DNA of 34,570 nucleotides from Thoreauomyces humboldtii (GCA_027596035.1 JADGJA010000167.1:1-34570); one strand, 5' to 3'. Shown: positions 11,680 to 23,705, numbered from the stretch's first letter. Numbers and translations are program-made. Notes: a model not told the origin generated them from the letters alone.

Positions 11680-14600
11680 CTAGCCACTGACCACGCACCG
11701 CCAAGTCGGCCAGTAGTTCTTCGAGGCAAGGTCCATATCGATGGTGATGACCTTATGAACCTGCTCCAAGCTAACCAGTCTGAACCTGAAGCTCCTAGAT
11801 ACCGTAGCTTTGATGACTTGACCATCCGTGGCGTTGTTGGTGGATTCTGAAGCTACGAGAACGTTGTCGGGTGTTGCAGCTGTCTGTCTCTCGACCACCT
11901 TGAGGTCCTGAGCTCGCCAGCCTTCGGTGACGGGATTGACGATCGGTACGCGGTTGCGCCAGTCATGGCCCTCCACGACTGAAAGGAAGTCGTCGAGGTC
12001 GTTGATTTTTTGACCGTCCTTTTTGCGAGCAAAGGCGAAAAGCATGAGTTATGTGCGGTGGAGGTGCTCCAACTCGGGGTGTCCTCTTACCACTTCCACG
12101 ACAAACCAGCAGGCGGACAGATGATCGCGTTGCGCCGGACTTCCAGAGTACAGCAGAGAGATGTAGCACCCTTTGGGAATCCGCTTCACGTGGAAAAACA
12201 GACTACGGTGCGGCATCTGGAAGATCCCTCCTCCCCACTGACCAATGAAGATGCGTTCAGTACGAATGCTTCCTTCATGATTGCGAGTATCGCCGACCAA
12301 CCTGGACAGCGTCGACTACTGGGGCGCCGGACAGCAGGATACGTGGTATGCTCAGAACCCTCTCCTCCCCTTCTCGCAAGATGGTGAGCTCGATTGGCGA
12401 AGCTGGTCCATCGTCAGAGTCGTTCGGCACAATAATATCCATCAGAGCACCGCGCATTGAAGTAGATGGTTTCCCATTTGCGGCAAGGACAAGGTCTCCT
12501 TCCTGAAGTCGAGCGTCATCATCTTCTCGGCCCGCTATTGCTGGAATTCGCCGAACCGTGATCACCTGAAAATCACTGTGAGATCACATACACAAATTGT
12601 TTCGAGAAATGCGCAAGAGGACGAAATGCGTACCGTATACTTGTCCCCGCCGACTACTCCGCCGATCTCGGTCTCGGCTAACGGCAATAAGCTTTTAGGA
12701 GTATCCTGCAGATCGCTGCCCAGTTCGCTGGCTCTGGCCATCGTGATCTTGTGGATCCATCGCTCTGATAGTCCAAGCTCGCGCGCCTGTATGTACCGCC
12801 CACCGTGAGTGATTCCTATCCTCGGTTCACATGGAACTTTGCTGCATTCTGCACCTTCCAGAAATACGTTTCTGTCAACTCCACATCCACGCATCGAAGT
12901 AAAGGAAGCGCTGGACCCTCGGAAGGAGGTTCATCAAAGGACCTTTGCGACTCGCGGACTCGCAGCGCATCCAGGACCTGACGGACCTCGCTGCCTTCCT
13001 CAAGTCCGACAGCGAGGTAGCTTGAGCTGTCGGGAGAGACGAGCCAGGCGCCCCGCGCCTGTCCGTTCTCGTCAACGAGGACCCCCGCTTCCTCGCACAT
13101 GGGTTTTTGTAGCCTGGTTGTTGAAAATACTGAGATTTTAGCGCGCAATGTAGTCCGATCGGCAACGGTCAAGTCTTACGTGATGGCATCGTCCCAGTTC
13201 ATTGTACGGGTTTTTGGGGGCGTGGTGTCTGCAAACATGAAGTATCCCTTGGCTTTCACATGGGTAGTCTGCACCCGCGGAATGTGCTATAGGAAGTCTC
13301 TGCATGAGCTTGACGCCGCCATGAAAGTGTTGACGAGAGGATGCCTCTCACCGTGATAACATTGATAGTCACAAGGTGCACCTCATCGCCTGAGGTCATC
13401 GAGGGTAGCGGCGAAAATCCAATGGTTTTTACAGGAAGAGGAGGTTGTGGTAGACTTGGGCGACGTTCACCAGCCTGCGCTGACAAGAATGTCTTGTCAT
13501 ATCTGACGAAAACAATGTTGTGCATGGGATGCATCCAGATGATCTTGGCTGGTGCCACGATGTTGTTCGCAAATGTCACAAAAAGGCGACCCAGTGAGGT
13601 AGGTACAGTGGATCGATCGACCATGACAAGTCCGATCTGATGGTCGACGATAACACCGACTCCGTCCGACCATTTGGAGTTGTGACCGTCAATTCCAAAA
13701 GGCGAATGACTTTCAACGACGCAAAGGGACGGCATCACTGTGTTGGCTATCCGGCTATGTTTGTTCTTGGTAGGATTAATATGGACGTAGGACGCCGTTC
13801 TGGCTGCCGGACGGAGCGGTGCCCCCGTGGTAGCAATATCGGAGTAGGCCCAGAGTCCGGCAGGATCTAGAACCCGACAGTCCAGTTAGAACTAATTGGA
13901 TACCAGCAGGTAACGACGCAACCTACCATCGCGAACCGCCATCCGGAATCGTCCCCACTTGTTCTCAACCACTGCGATCTTAACAATGTCCACGTTTTTC
14001 TTCGCCAGCGAGTAATAGCGTACCGGAACACGCTTGCCGGCAGGGAGCTCCTTCATCACCCGGATAAAGTCGTCAATGGTGGGCACCTTTTGATGCGCAA
14101 CAGCCGTGACGATGCTGTACGCTGCCACACCAGCGACCCCTAACATGTGCCCAGCATCGGCGACAAAGACTCCGCCAACGGGGTGATGGTATGAGCGAGC
14201 GAGCTGGTAGCTGAGCGGATGAACAATGGAGCCTCCAACTTCCACATAACGATCTGGCGTGATCTTGTGAAGGGAATCGACTTTCACCTCAACCTCGATG
14301 AACTGCTTGTTGCGGAACACAGTGAGCAAGATCCGAGGCCTCTCTTCCTCCGTGAGAGGTTGATCATGCTCGTCCCACTTGGCAGAGGCATCATCAAGCA
14401 CTTCAGCCAACTCGACAAAGTGGTTGACCATTTTATCGCCGATTTTGATGAGTAGATCTCCTGTGTAAAGAATCCCTTCGGCAGGACCCCCGGGGATCGT
14501 GTTCTTGACAGCCAAAAGACCACCGAGGTCAGGGGACTTCTCGCGAAACTTCGTCTCAAATTCTACAGGGAGACCCAGTCTTCGCGCCTCATCGTACTGC

Positions 14601-15418
14601 TTCTGCACGAACTCGACTTGCAGGGTTCCGCGGGAGATGGGTCTGCCCGCCTGAAGGAGCTTTAGAGCTCGGGCCACACGGTGAAGCGGTAGGAAGAAGC
14701 TAGAGGCTGCATGAGTGGAACCTCCCGCGTTGAGGGCGACCGCTTTGCCGTCAATGTTGACCACCGGAGAGCCGCTGGAACCGCCTGACGTGTTGGCCGA
14801 AGCTTGAATGTAGAACGTGTTGAAGTCGCAGTACGTTCCCGTTCCGTAGTTCGCGGCTGGACGATCTATACGAGCAATGATGCCGGAAAGTACGGCAAGC
14901 TTTTCACCGGCGTCCGATCCAGGCACTCGAACCGACAGGCCGACGCGCGCAGAGTCGGGCTCAAGGTCGATAGCCGACAGCTTCATGAATTTGACCTGCG
15001 ATTTGTCGAATCGCAGGAAACCAAAGTCGTGAACAGGATCGCGCCAGGCAGGCCATGCAGCGACTTCTTCCGAGTTCCTGAAGCTCACTTTTCCTACGAA
15101 CGGAGCGTCGGTCACAACGTGCTTGTTCGTCAAGATGATCCCGTTCTCGGCGTCAACGATGAACCCGGTGGCGGTGTACGAGCCGACCTGCCAGGTATCA
15201 AAGTTTCGGGTAACGATGAAGCGAATAGAGACCACGGAATCAATGACGCTTTCCAGCGTCTGCTTCCATCGAGAGCTTTCATCTTCCGGTCCGACATCCT
15301 TTGCGCTGGGCTGGCGAGAATTGATGGGGACGGAAGCAGTTCGGCCCTCGATTCCTGGCACGCAATCCGCTGCAGATCCACCAGCCGCGGTCGACGGTCC
15401 CCGGGATGCTGAGGCCAT
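11680..15418 (-). CDS. NMA111: Nuclear HtrA-type serine protease Nma111 (tandem HtrA/PDZ)
   Basis: Eight exons on the minus strand: 15418-13927, 13866-13352, 13268-13180, 13113-12855, 12786-12634, 12565-12302, 12237-12091 and 12018-11680. Introns are 60-83 nt and the protein is 1085 aa, close to other fungal Nma111. The N-terminal protease has the triad His100 (TNKHVV), Asp131 (DPVHDFGFL) and Ser215 (GGSSGSPVV), followed by PDZ-like segments ('PGGPAEGILYTGDLLIKIGD', 'GEKLAVLSGIIARID'). The second half is the degenerate HtrA copy with 'WGGGIFQMPHRSLFFHV' and 'FVVEVDGQKINDLDDFL', as in this family. In yeast Nma111 is a nuclear protease linked to apoptosis-like death and heat tolerance. The C-terminus is uncertain: a GTGCGT donor and a very pyrimidine-rich acceptor could replace the last residues with a different short tail. 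Confidence 0.95.
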
Positions 15419-16048
15419 TGATATTCCGAAGTAGATCCTACGCGCTTGAGGTGTTCGAGAAGTATAAGAAGAAGTTGAAAAGACTCAGAAGGCGATATGT
15501 GCTGCTAGAGGAAACTACTTTTGACCGATGCGACCTTGCTGTTGTTGTTTGGTAAAGAACCTCGATTAGGTGACTGTAGTATTTGTTGTTCCTGGACCGT
15601 GTGGTATAATCCTTTTGGGTGTAGTGTAATGCAGCGCGCGCGTGCGTGGATAGGCTATTAGGAGGACAGGCGCATGCACATTAAAAACTGCGCGCGGCAC
15701 GGGACGGCTACGATCCCCTTTACCTAAGACAAACAGGTGAGTCAGAGCGATCGCTCGCCTTCTTGCCACCCTTTCATACCCAGTCTTTTTGACTGCGATC
15801 TCGACTCTTTATGCCAGCTGCTGCTTGCGCTTGCAGCAACAAGCTGCGCTTGATCTTGGTTTTGTGAACGGCCCTAGCTGTCTAAAAGACAAGCTTAGCA
15901 GGAGGAGGTCTGCATTAACTCCAACCGTTCATGATCATTCCTTTCAGCATTCTATTATACTCCTCAGAGAGCTCTAATGCGCTTAGCTACTTGGCAAGCG
16001 ATTGGCAGCCCAGCCTTTTCGGGTTGGATATTGCGTGAAAGACAGCTG
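15419..16048. other. 630-bp intergenic region upstream of NMA111
   Basis: It lies between the NMA111 start and the stop of the membrane-protein gene, both on the minus strand, so it should contain the NMA111 promoter and the 3' UTR of the other gene. It has short GC/CG alternations near 15635 and 15690. I see no gene. Confidence 0.5.
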
Positions 16049-17373
16049 TCAAGCGGAAGAGTCATCTTCTCTTGTATACGACGAAGTTTCAAGCGTAACA
16101 GGCAGTTCCTCCGTTCTGGCCACAGAATCCACCTTCCGAGTCGCGGCGCTCCGCATTAGCTGTCCGGAACACGTGAGGACCCCGCGGCTTCCGTTTGTTG
16201 GAGCAGCAGTCGAAAAGCCACTTGATCCGCTTAACCCTCGCATGATGTTGGAGGCCGATTCGAAAACATTCTCAACAAAAAGAATCATGCTACCGTGGAG
16301 GCACACGACGGGATTATTGAATATTGACGCTATTAAAAACAGGTGTGAGTAAAAGGTACTTTTTGTGCCAAGGAATGCCAACTTACTGCGGAGGGGAATG
16401 ACGGCGCCCAATTCACTAAGACAGAGCAAGATGACGAGCCCCATCTGACAATCATTGACAAGACGGAGAGTCTTGAGCTTGCCGGAACTTGCGGTGTTTG
16501 TCGATGTCTGATACGAAGGCAAATTCCAGGAGAAACAAAAGAGCCCTCCAAGGAAGTATATGACAGTAGGGATGAAGAACAAGACCACGAACAGTTTGCC
16601 GAACACGGCAGGGTGGCTGGGGGCGTTGGCGATTTCCCGGAGACCCAGCACGCCGACCATGATCCCATATAAGAAGAGGAAAGAACACAGTCCTCGTTGA
16701 AACAGGATACGATGCTTCTTCAGCGGCAGGACGTGTGAGAACCGAGTCGTCCCCGCCATGGCGCAGAAGATCTAAGACGAGCTTCAAAGGTCAGCGTGCG
16801 ATCGAACCGCCCGTTTCGGACGTTCGATCTGAAAACTTGCCAGTTGCACCAGTATTCCCATGAGTCCGATAATGTCTTTGCATTGGCAGCGCATAAGTTT
16901 GTGACTTGTAAGCCACAAAGGCGCCGCTGGCAACCAAGAAGCTCACCCGCCATATGAAAGTCACTTGTGGCACTACTTAGCGCCAGTGCTATCGAGCCGA
17001 TGAAGACAAGGTTACCCGATGTAGCAATCAGGAGGAAAACGGATCTTGGATTTCGAATATTCCAGATGCGCATTAAGCTTGCTATAAGGCTCAAACCGGC
17101 CCATGGTATAGAAGCGCCAAGGATGATACCAGGACCTAGAACAGTTCGATGAGCCTTGAGCACAAGTAAATGCGAGATCAAGGGGACAAGGCCATCAGTT
17201 CTCCTACCCCCATACGCTTTGGCCACGTTAACCGCCCAGCCCAGCGCATATGCGCCCAGCTGATCCGTGCAAAATTCGATAGCATCCTCCTCTGACGACG
17301 AAAAGCCGCCTGCGATGGCACCCACTACACAAGCAGTGGTAAGATTTCTAGAAGGTGAATACGGCTCGACCAT
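16049..17373 (-). CDS. Orphan multi-pass membrane protein, about seven membrane segments
   Basis: Minus-strand exons 17373-16947, 16875-16850, 16771-16387 and 16329-16049 (introns 71, 78 and 57 nt) give 372 aa. The two central introns were set by keeping a hydrophobic helix intact across a 26-nt exon (DIIGLMGIL joined to IFCAMAG). Hydrophobic segments lie at about residues 78-102, 109-130, 141-159, 174-193, 206-233, 258-278 and 281-303. The C-terminal 70 residues are hydrophilic, Ser- and acid-rich. Seven helices with an N-terminal hydrophilic stretch suggest a receptor-like or transporter-like topology, but I see no signature of RTA1, PQ-loop, Ste3 or another named family. The last intron is a multiple of three with no stop, so retention would still give protein. 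No function can be assigned. Confidence 0.65.
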
Positions 17374-17720
17374 TTTGTCAAGGTGGTGAGGGACTTCTCG
17401 TTGTTGCAGTGCGATATATTAGAAAAAGTATGATCGCGATAGGCTTCCGAAAATAGAACTTCTCAACGAGACACCGTCGAATTCCTCGATTTAGCGCTAC
17501 TACGTCATGAAGCTCAGAAGTCAACTACCTGGGGGGTAAACACATGTTAGGGTTGTCCAATATGTGCCTGAGAGTCCATGGAACTAAGTCAACTACCCGG
17601 GATGCCAGTTGCTCATTAGTTGTTTGGGGCTCGTGGTTGCGGGGCCGAGATGCGAAATTGCGTCAGCAGGATGGTTACTGTTCGCATGGTGGGAGTGGGT
17701 TTTGATTCTTGGGTTTTCAA

Positions 17721-18171
17721 TCAGGGAGAGTAGCGAACCCTGACTTGCGAGCCAGATTCGTCCTTGATATCTTCTAGACTTTGATGCAGCTTCGAGAAGG
17801 GAATGCTCGGTGAAGAATAGCTGTAAGCACGATGTTTCCGAGGGCCATTTCGATAGCGACCGATGCATCCAAAGTTTACCGGAGGTCAGCAGCAAAACCG
17901 AACAATTCCCTGCTGGGTACTGAGACCACTGATCAGAAAGCCGGAGCCTAGAAGTGAGAAGCGGAACGCATCGCACCGGACAAGGAAATGTCGTCAAGAC
18001 GGATACCTTGAGAGCCATGGCCGAGACAACGCCAATCGCAAAGGCAAGACCACGTGCCGACTGGACTGCGTGTTCGGGGGAGGAAAAAAGTTCTACCTGC
18101 ACACTAAGGACTTCAAAACCTACATCTTTTACCCCATAAGAAGCACCTATTATTGATGTCTCTAGAGTCAA
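17721..18171 (-). CDS. Possible small membrane-protein gene or remnant, structure unresolved
   Basis: The minus strand from 18171 shows a frame with the hydrophobic stretch 'GLAFAIGVVSAMALK'. It is followed by a plausible intron (GTATCC...CTTCTAG or a later AG), then another GTAAAC...CTTACAG intron, and then a coding-like end (YSSPSIPFSKLHQ ... RVRYSP) with a stop at 17721. I could not join all three pieces in a single frame. An alternative join ends at the TAG at 17774-17776. No clear start codon was found. It may be a small membrane protein, a decayed gene, or chance. The rest of 17374-18329 holds nothing I recognise. Confidence 0.25.
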
Positions 18172-18329
18172 CTGGTAGAGACGTTGTTTCGACCTGTTTC
18201 GTTCAATATTGCTGCGTTTTTAATGGCTGGAAATTTCATCGGATGGTGCTATTCGACAAATTCGACTTGCGAAATTGCCGCCATCCGACAGCATCAGTTC
18301 AAAGCTTGCTCGCAGCCGAACGGACTTTC

Positions 18330-18402
18330 GGGGGATTAGCTCAAATGGCAGAGCGCCCGCTTAGCATGCGGGAGGCAGGGAGATCGATACTCCCATTCTC
18401 CA
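18330..18402 (+). tRNA. tRNA-Ala (anticodon AGC)
   Basis: A 73-nt cloverleaf folds by hand. The acceptor GGGGGAT pairs with ATTCTCC, including the G3:U70 wobble that marks alanine tRNAs. The D-arm is GCTC/GAGC. The anticodon stem is CCCGC/GCGGG with loop TTAGCAT (anticodon AGC). The variable loop is AGGCA. The T-arm is GGGAG/CTCCC with loop ATCGATA, and the discriminator is A73. No intron and no encoded CCA, as usual for a nuclear gene. The GCTC and ATCGATAC parts correspond to the internal A and B boxes. Confidence 0.95.
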
Positions 18403-18849
18403 CAACTCTGAAGGTTGGCTATCGCTTTATGATACCTTTTCGTTGACCCAATGGAATCAATTGGGAAGCAATACCGGTACGAAAGTCTATGGAGTCAGCT
18501 TTTGCCAGGCAGAATCTGTCCCAGGATCCTCTCGCATTTCCGTTTTGGAAGAGTCCTCTTGAGACAGGTACTGGTGAGCTCGTCCGTCTTGCATAAGCGG
18601 GGCTGTCCAAATGTGAAGCTGAATGGTTGGTTGCGAAGTGCGGCAAATGGAAGTTATCTACTTATTATTCTTGGGTTTGAGAAGAAGTGGCACTCTTGCA
18701 TCTGGTCCGAACTTCTAATTATAGACATCCCGCCACGATGGCAATGCTTTTCGGTCGCGATCTTCATCCTCGCTGTCGTGCCTTCGCCTGTGCGTCAGGA
18801 CCAGGACGGGAACTGATCCAACTACGAGCAGCCTTCAGTCGACCGCACG
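18403..18849. other. Region between tRNA-Ala and the glycosyltransferase
   Basis: It holds a 121-codon open frame (18451-18816) in the same frame as the downstream glycosyltransferase. A possible 42-nt intron (18775-18816 by eye, GTGCGT...GAGCAG) would remove the intervening TGA and add a hydrophobic segment (SVAIFILAVV) to that protein. Otherwise this is promoter and 5' UTR. Confidence 0.35.
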
Positions 18850-21800
18850 ATGGCTAAAGATGTATTCATGACGCTGTGCGTCACCTCGTACCTCGTCTTG
18901 TGGGCCCACTTTGTCTATGCCCTCGTTTTCGGCATGATCCATCAAACGCGAGCCTACTTCACCCAAAGGAATGCGCGGAACAAAGAAGCGGACAGAGCGA
19001 TGATGTCTCCGGGTGGTCCCCAGGCTACTCCGGCGGAAACTATCGAGCACGTGCTTCCCTTGCGAATGTACGGAAGGACGGCGGACGTTGCGTGGCTCTT
19101 TCTCGCCTTCTTTACGGTCGCCATGGGCATCCTCCCGTACATGATCTTGTTCGCCGACATCGGTTCCTTCAGGGTCGACAGCGTAAAGCTGAAGATGTCG
19201 TGGTGGGACCTCATTCGTTCCTTTTACGAGAATCACATCGTCCAAGACTTTTCGCAAGTCGAGATCATATCGGCCATCGTGATGTTCGTGGCCGTGAATC
19301 GGGAGATTCTGATCATGGCGGGACTTGCCATGTTTGTTCGATGGCCGACCTTGAAAGCGGCACCGGTAACGGAGAGCTTGCCCCGTCGGAAATCCGCGTA
19401 CAATGAGCATGGCGTGGCGCTTGACGACACATTGACAGCGACGCTGGATCGACACAGAAGTTTAGTCAGACGGGCGTCCATGAAAGGTACGGAAAGAGCT
19501 GCTTTCTGCCTAGCTGACGATCCGTATTGCCCGAATCTGACTTCGCCGTTTGTTTGCAGTGGACGTAGAACTGAGGCGAGACGATAGTATCGACACACTA
19601 AAGTCAGCGCAGCTATCGACGCTTGATCGTATTGGCGCCGCTTCAAAGCAGTCGGACGAGATCTACGCCGCTCAACCCGCTTCCCCCGTTTCTATCGTGA
19701 GCTCGGCGAGTGGCTATCTGACGATGAAGGTGGACAAAAACAAAAACCTACAAAATCCAAAAGCAAACAGGGAGTCTCAAGAGATAGCAATCGCCCCGCG
19801 CCAGAAGACCGCACCCCTGACGGAGGTAAGTTGCTGCTGTGAGAAGACAATCAGCAAGAACGAGACTGATGTCAAGAGTGTCGCAGGCAACTTTGGACAG
19901 ATCCGAATCTACTGCCGATCGGCACATCTCAACAAATGCAGCTGAGGGCGATATCATCAATGACTATCTGAATCTTAAGTCAAACAGCGTGATCGATCCA
20001 CTTTCTCATCTGCCTGTAAGCCGCCGAAACTCGATTACACGGGACATCGGAGCTTCTGACGAAAAGCTAGCGGAACCTGCGAAACCGGTGCAGAAGAGAG
20101 ACGTGCGCAGGTAAGTGATCGCTTTGTCAGACGTTAGAACGCGCGCCTAGTACCTTACTGTTCACTTGAAATCAGGAGTGGAGCATCATGGGGCATCCAT
20201 TTTGAAGAGCCTTCCGCTGAGCAGCTCCAACTGGCCGACTATGTGCCTCGGATCAAACGAGTGATCGAAGCCAACCGCCTCAGTCGCAGCATCTCGACAC
20301 CAGAGCTGCTAGGTACCGATCTCTCAGCAAGCGAAACCGACGGCAAAGCTATGGAGAGAAAGCAACGGGCCGAACACCTCCGTCGAGCCGCGGAACAGGC
20401 AAAGCAGAAGGGCATCCCGCAGCCTACCATCCGGAGAACCACCAGTCTCGGAAGTTTGACAAGCTGGGGGGTTCAGGAGACGTATCATTCCTTGCCTTTC
20501 AAAGATCTAAGACACGCCATCATCATCGCTTGTCACAACAGCTCGGAAGTATTGGTACAGACGCTTGGGCGATTGTTGCTTTTGGTAGAACCTCGGGCCA
20601 TCTTCCTTGCCGACAATGGCTCTTCGGAGGCCGAGGTCAAGAAGACCGCTGAGGTTGCCGCGTCTTTGTCTGCAGAGTATCGGCTCCGTCACCCCAATTA
20701 CATGGGTCTGGGCGTGAACGTTGGAAATCTCCGGCAAGGATCCAAGACCATCGCTCAATTTTCCGTCCTGAATAGCTTGGCTTACCTGCGTTCCGACATC
20801 GAGTTCGTGTCCCTGCTTGATGACGATACTGTATTCCCTGGTAAGGTGGGTCTTCCGACCAGCTTCATTATATGATTGTGCTAAACTCCTCATCTTTAGA
20901 CGACTGGAGCGAACAATACACCCTTGGCATGTTCGATGACAGCTCTGATTGCCACTGCCTCGCTTATCCACTCGGCGCGGAGAAGAGTTCAACGATGGGG
21001 CTTCTGGGACATTTCCAGGACTTCGAATGTAAGTGGTCTTTTGCATATCGATCAGCATACTTCTTCACAGACCAACCTTCTCTTATCTTTCATATAGACC
21101 GAATATCGATGTTCACCAAAATTGCTCAAGCAAGTATTACTTCTGCTCTTTTTCCCAGTGGAGCTGTTTCGACGTGGCGGGCGACCACGCTTCTCGACGT
21201 TCTTAGTCGGTGAGTAGTAGGCTGTTCATCCGTCTCGAACTCAAAGTCATATCCTGAGCATGATTTTTCTTCGTAGACATGATACAATGTTCCGCGGAGA
21301 TGACTTGCAGATGGGGCTCTTGATGCATACCCTGTACAACGAGATCAAGTTCCTCAATCCCGAAGAGGTCCATACTGGGAATTACGCCATCAGAGTGGCC
21401 CCCTTCATCATTCCGACCATGGTCCCTTTCCATTGGTTTCACTGGAAGGATCTGCTGCCTAAAGTATACTGGAAGCACTTTTCCAGTTGCTCTTGCGGAG
21501 AACCCAGTCTGTTCTATCAGCGCGCAAGGTAGGGGTTCTACAGAGTTGTGAGCCACGGACGCAAAGAGAACTCATCTATCAACGCACTCCATTTGCTTTG
21601 CATTGTTTTCCAGGAGTTGGGAGGTGGCACGACACCGATTCTTTGGCAAGTTCGGACGGGTGTGCATCCATTCCCAGAAGGTCACGCACTGGAACACTTG
21701 GTTCGCAAAGATCTGCGCCATGGACTCTGCCATCGGCATCCTGAACGACTTTCTCCAAATCGCCATGGTCGTGTACATCTTCGTCAACATGAACTCTTGG

Positions 21801-22319
21801 ATCGTCATCGGCATCCTCTCCTTCACCTCGCTCGCCCTGCAGCTCATCGCCTTCGACCTTCTCAACCTTCTCGTCATCGATCGAACGCCAAAGACGGAGA
21901 TACCGGTCGAGGTTCGGGTCCTGTACCCACTGCTCTATACTCCTGTCCTCAACATCCTCATCAAGCACGCCGCCCTGGTGTACAACTACGTTCACTACAC
22001 TCCCATGGTGCGAAACTTTGACAACATCGGAACGCAAGCCCGCAAGGGAGAGCTTGATCAGATGGAGAGCTCGTGGTCGCCTTACGCCATGGTGCAGGAG
22101 CAGTGGGAGGTGTTGAGGGGAGTATCCCTGCGGATCAGGGAGATGGAGAAGGCCAAGAGGTTCAAGTTCACCGGGTCGCAGGACCCTATGCCTGTCGTGG
22201 TTCCGGAACCATCGCAGGAGGCCATGATCCACCAGGAAATGAGGTTGGGCGTGCCTGACGGAGTCCCATATAGCTTTTCCACCGAGAACCTCTATGCAGC
22301 GACGCTGGCGGAGACCTAG
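18850..22319 (+). CDS. Multi-pass family 2 glycosyltransferase, putative polysaccharide synthase
   Basis: Eight exons: 18850-19486, 19560-19825, 19887-20110, 20176-20840, 20900-21028, 21098-21209, 21277-21528 and 21614-22319. Introns are 59-85 nt and the protein is about 996 aa. Three hydrophobic segments lie near residues 5-29, 77-105 and 139-163, followed by a polar linker of about 320 residues. The catalytic core has 'IIIACHNSS' (about 490), 'FLADNGSSE' (about 525), 'LLDDDTVFP' (about 589), 'RGDDLQMG' (about 684) and 'QRARSWEVAR' (about 758). This is the D, DxD, (E/G)DD, QxxRW pattern of processive GT2 enzymes such as chitin and hyaluronan synthases; here the last motif reads QRARSW. C-terminal membrane helices lie at about 790-885. 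It probably makes or exports a cell-wall or capsule glycan from a UDP-sugar at the plasma membrane. The product is unknown, and it is not a standard chitin synthase by motif. The start may lie upstream. Confidence 0.85.
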
Positions 22320-22664
22320 AAGCTTGTGCCAATGTGGGATAATAGACAGATCTTTGTGGCGCGGAAGGAATCGCTTTGAACGTTTATGAACAAGTGAACG
22401 AATCGTATTTACAAGGTCGTCCTCTTCCCCCTCTCTGTGTGACAGTACGACGGGGTCTTTGACAAGGGTGGCAGGAGTTTGGAAAGGTCTGACCGCCGGT
22501 CGGGAGGGATATAAAGAGATGTGCGTCGAGCGGTGCAGCGTGGCCGGACGAGCATGGGGGGAGTGAGTTTGCGAGATGTAGGGAGCCACCGGCTCCCGGT
22601 CTCTCTGTCTAGTGAGTTGATGAAGTGGGCGAGGGATGATGTCGTGACATGGTCGTGAGGGAGA

Positions 22665-23328
22665 TCATATACGATCGTCCTCAAGGGTCATCTGATGCGC
22701 AACGTCGGTTCCCTCCACCATCTTCTGGAACTCTTCGAACGACACCTTGCCGTCAACGTTCAGATCCGCCTCCATGATCGTCTTGTCGACAATCTGCTGC
22801 AGCTGATTGTCCTTCAGGTTGTTTCCCACCATCATCTTCAACACGAGGAACAGCTCTCCGTTCGAGATGTATCCGTCTCGGTCCATGTCGTAGACCTTGA
22901 AAGCGACTGGAATGCGCGCGAGTTAGAATCAGGCGACCAACCTCGAGAGGGAGGGGGGGGGGTAGAGTGGTCGCACTCACACTTCAGCTTGTCCTCCCTA
23001 TTTCCCTTCGTCGAGAAGGCACTGAGGCCTTGGATGAATTTCTTGAAGTCGACCTGACCCGTGCCGTCCGCGTCGAAGACGGCCAAGAGTCGCTGTCCGA
23101 GCGGGTTGGATGCGATCTGGGGAAGCGACAGGAACTCCTCCTTCGTGAGCAGACCCGAGCCGCCTTTGTCGAGCTTCACGAAGCGCTTGTAAAGTCTTTG
23201 AATCTCCTCTGCCGAGACTAAAGGAAGGGCACCTATTACAACTCCATTCGGTGGGTAGGCGATTCTCATTTTGACTTACAATTTGTGGTGGCGACCAGCT
23301 CTTCGAGCCCTGATGCTGAGTTTCCCAT
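22665..23328 (-). CDS. CNB1: Calcineurin regulatory subunit B
   Basis: Minus-strand exons 23328-23280, 23217-22981 and 22906-22665 (introns 62 and 74 nt) give exactly 175 aa, the usual size. The protein starts [11 protein letters not shown], so Gly2 can be N-myristoylated. Four EF-hands are present, with loops such as [37 protein letters not shown] and [13 protein letters not shown]. Cnb1 binds Ca2+ and, with calmodulin, activates the calcineurin A phosphatase. That enzyme dephosphorylates Crz1-type factors in ion, heat and cell-wall stress. The C-terminal MVEGTDV region is conserved. It converges with the glycosyltransferase and is divergent from TRIP4. Confidence 0.97.
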
Positions 23329-23705
23329 GGTTGTTGTTTCGAGCGAGTGCTACGGTGTTTTTCAAGAAGGAGGATGCCGGTAGACGATGCGGATTGTCGT
23401 TTTTGCGTTCAAAGGTTCGAGAAGGCATGCGTGCGTCAGGGAAGAACCGCGCACTCGTTTTCGGACAGCGCATTTCTTCCCTCCTCTCCTCTCCTCACTC
23501 GCTCGCTCACAGCCCTTGCTGCTTGTCCACCACGATACTGATAGCACACTCAACTACCGCACAGAGCACCCACACCACTCACAGCGAGTCCAGTCGCTCC
23601 TCATTCCACACCTCGCTCAACTACCTGTACCCTCCGGATTGCTACAGATAATCCGGCCCTTGCAAACCTGTAGATCTTCTCGACCCACCCTCGATATCGT
23701 TCCCG
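23329..23705. promoter_or_regulatory. Divergent promoter region, CNB1 (-) and TRIP4-like gene (+)
   Basis: 377 nt between divergent start codons. It contains a pyrimidine-rich stretch (CCTCTCCTCTCC with CGCTCGCTC, about 23478-23512) typical of fungal promoters and 5' leaders. I see no TATA box. Confidence 0.45.

Noticed and set aside
21579..22589. Long minus-strand ORF (336 codons) opposite the last glycosyltransferase exon
   Set aside because: It mirrors the conserved plus-strand exon that encodes membrane helices. Its His/Arg/Asp-rich product looks like antisense translation.
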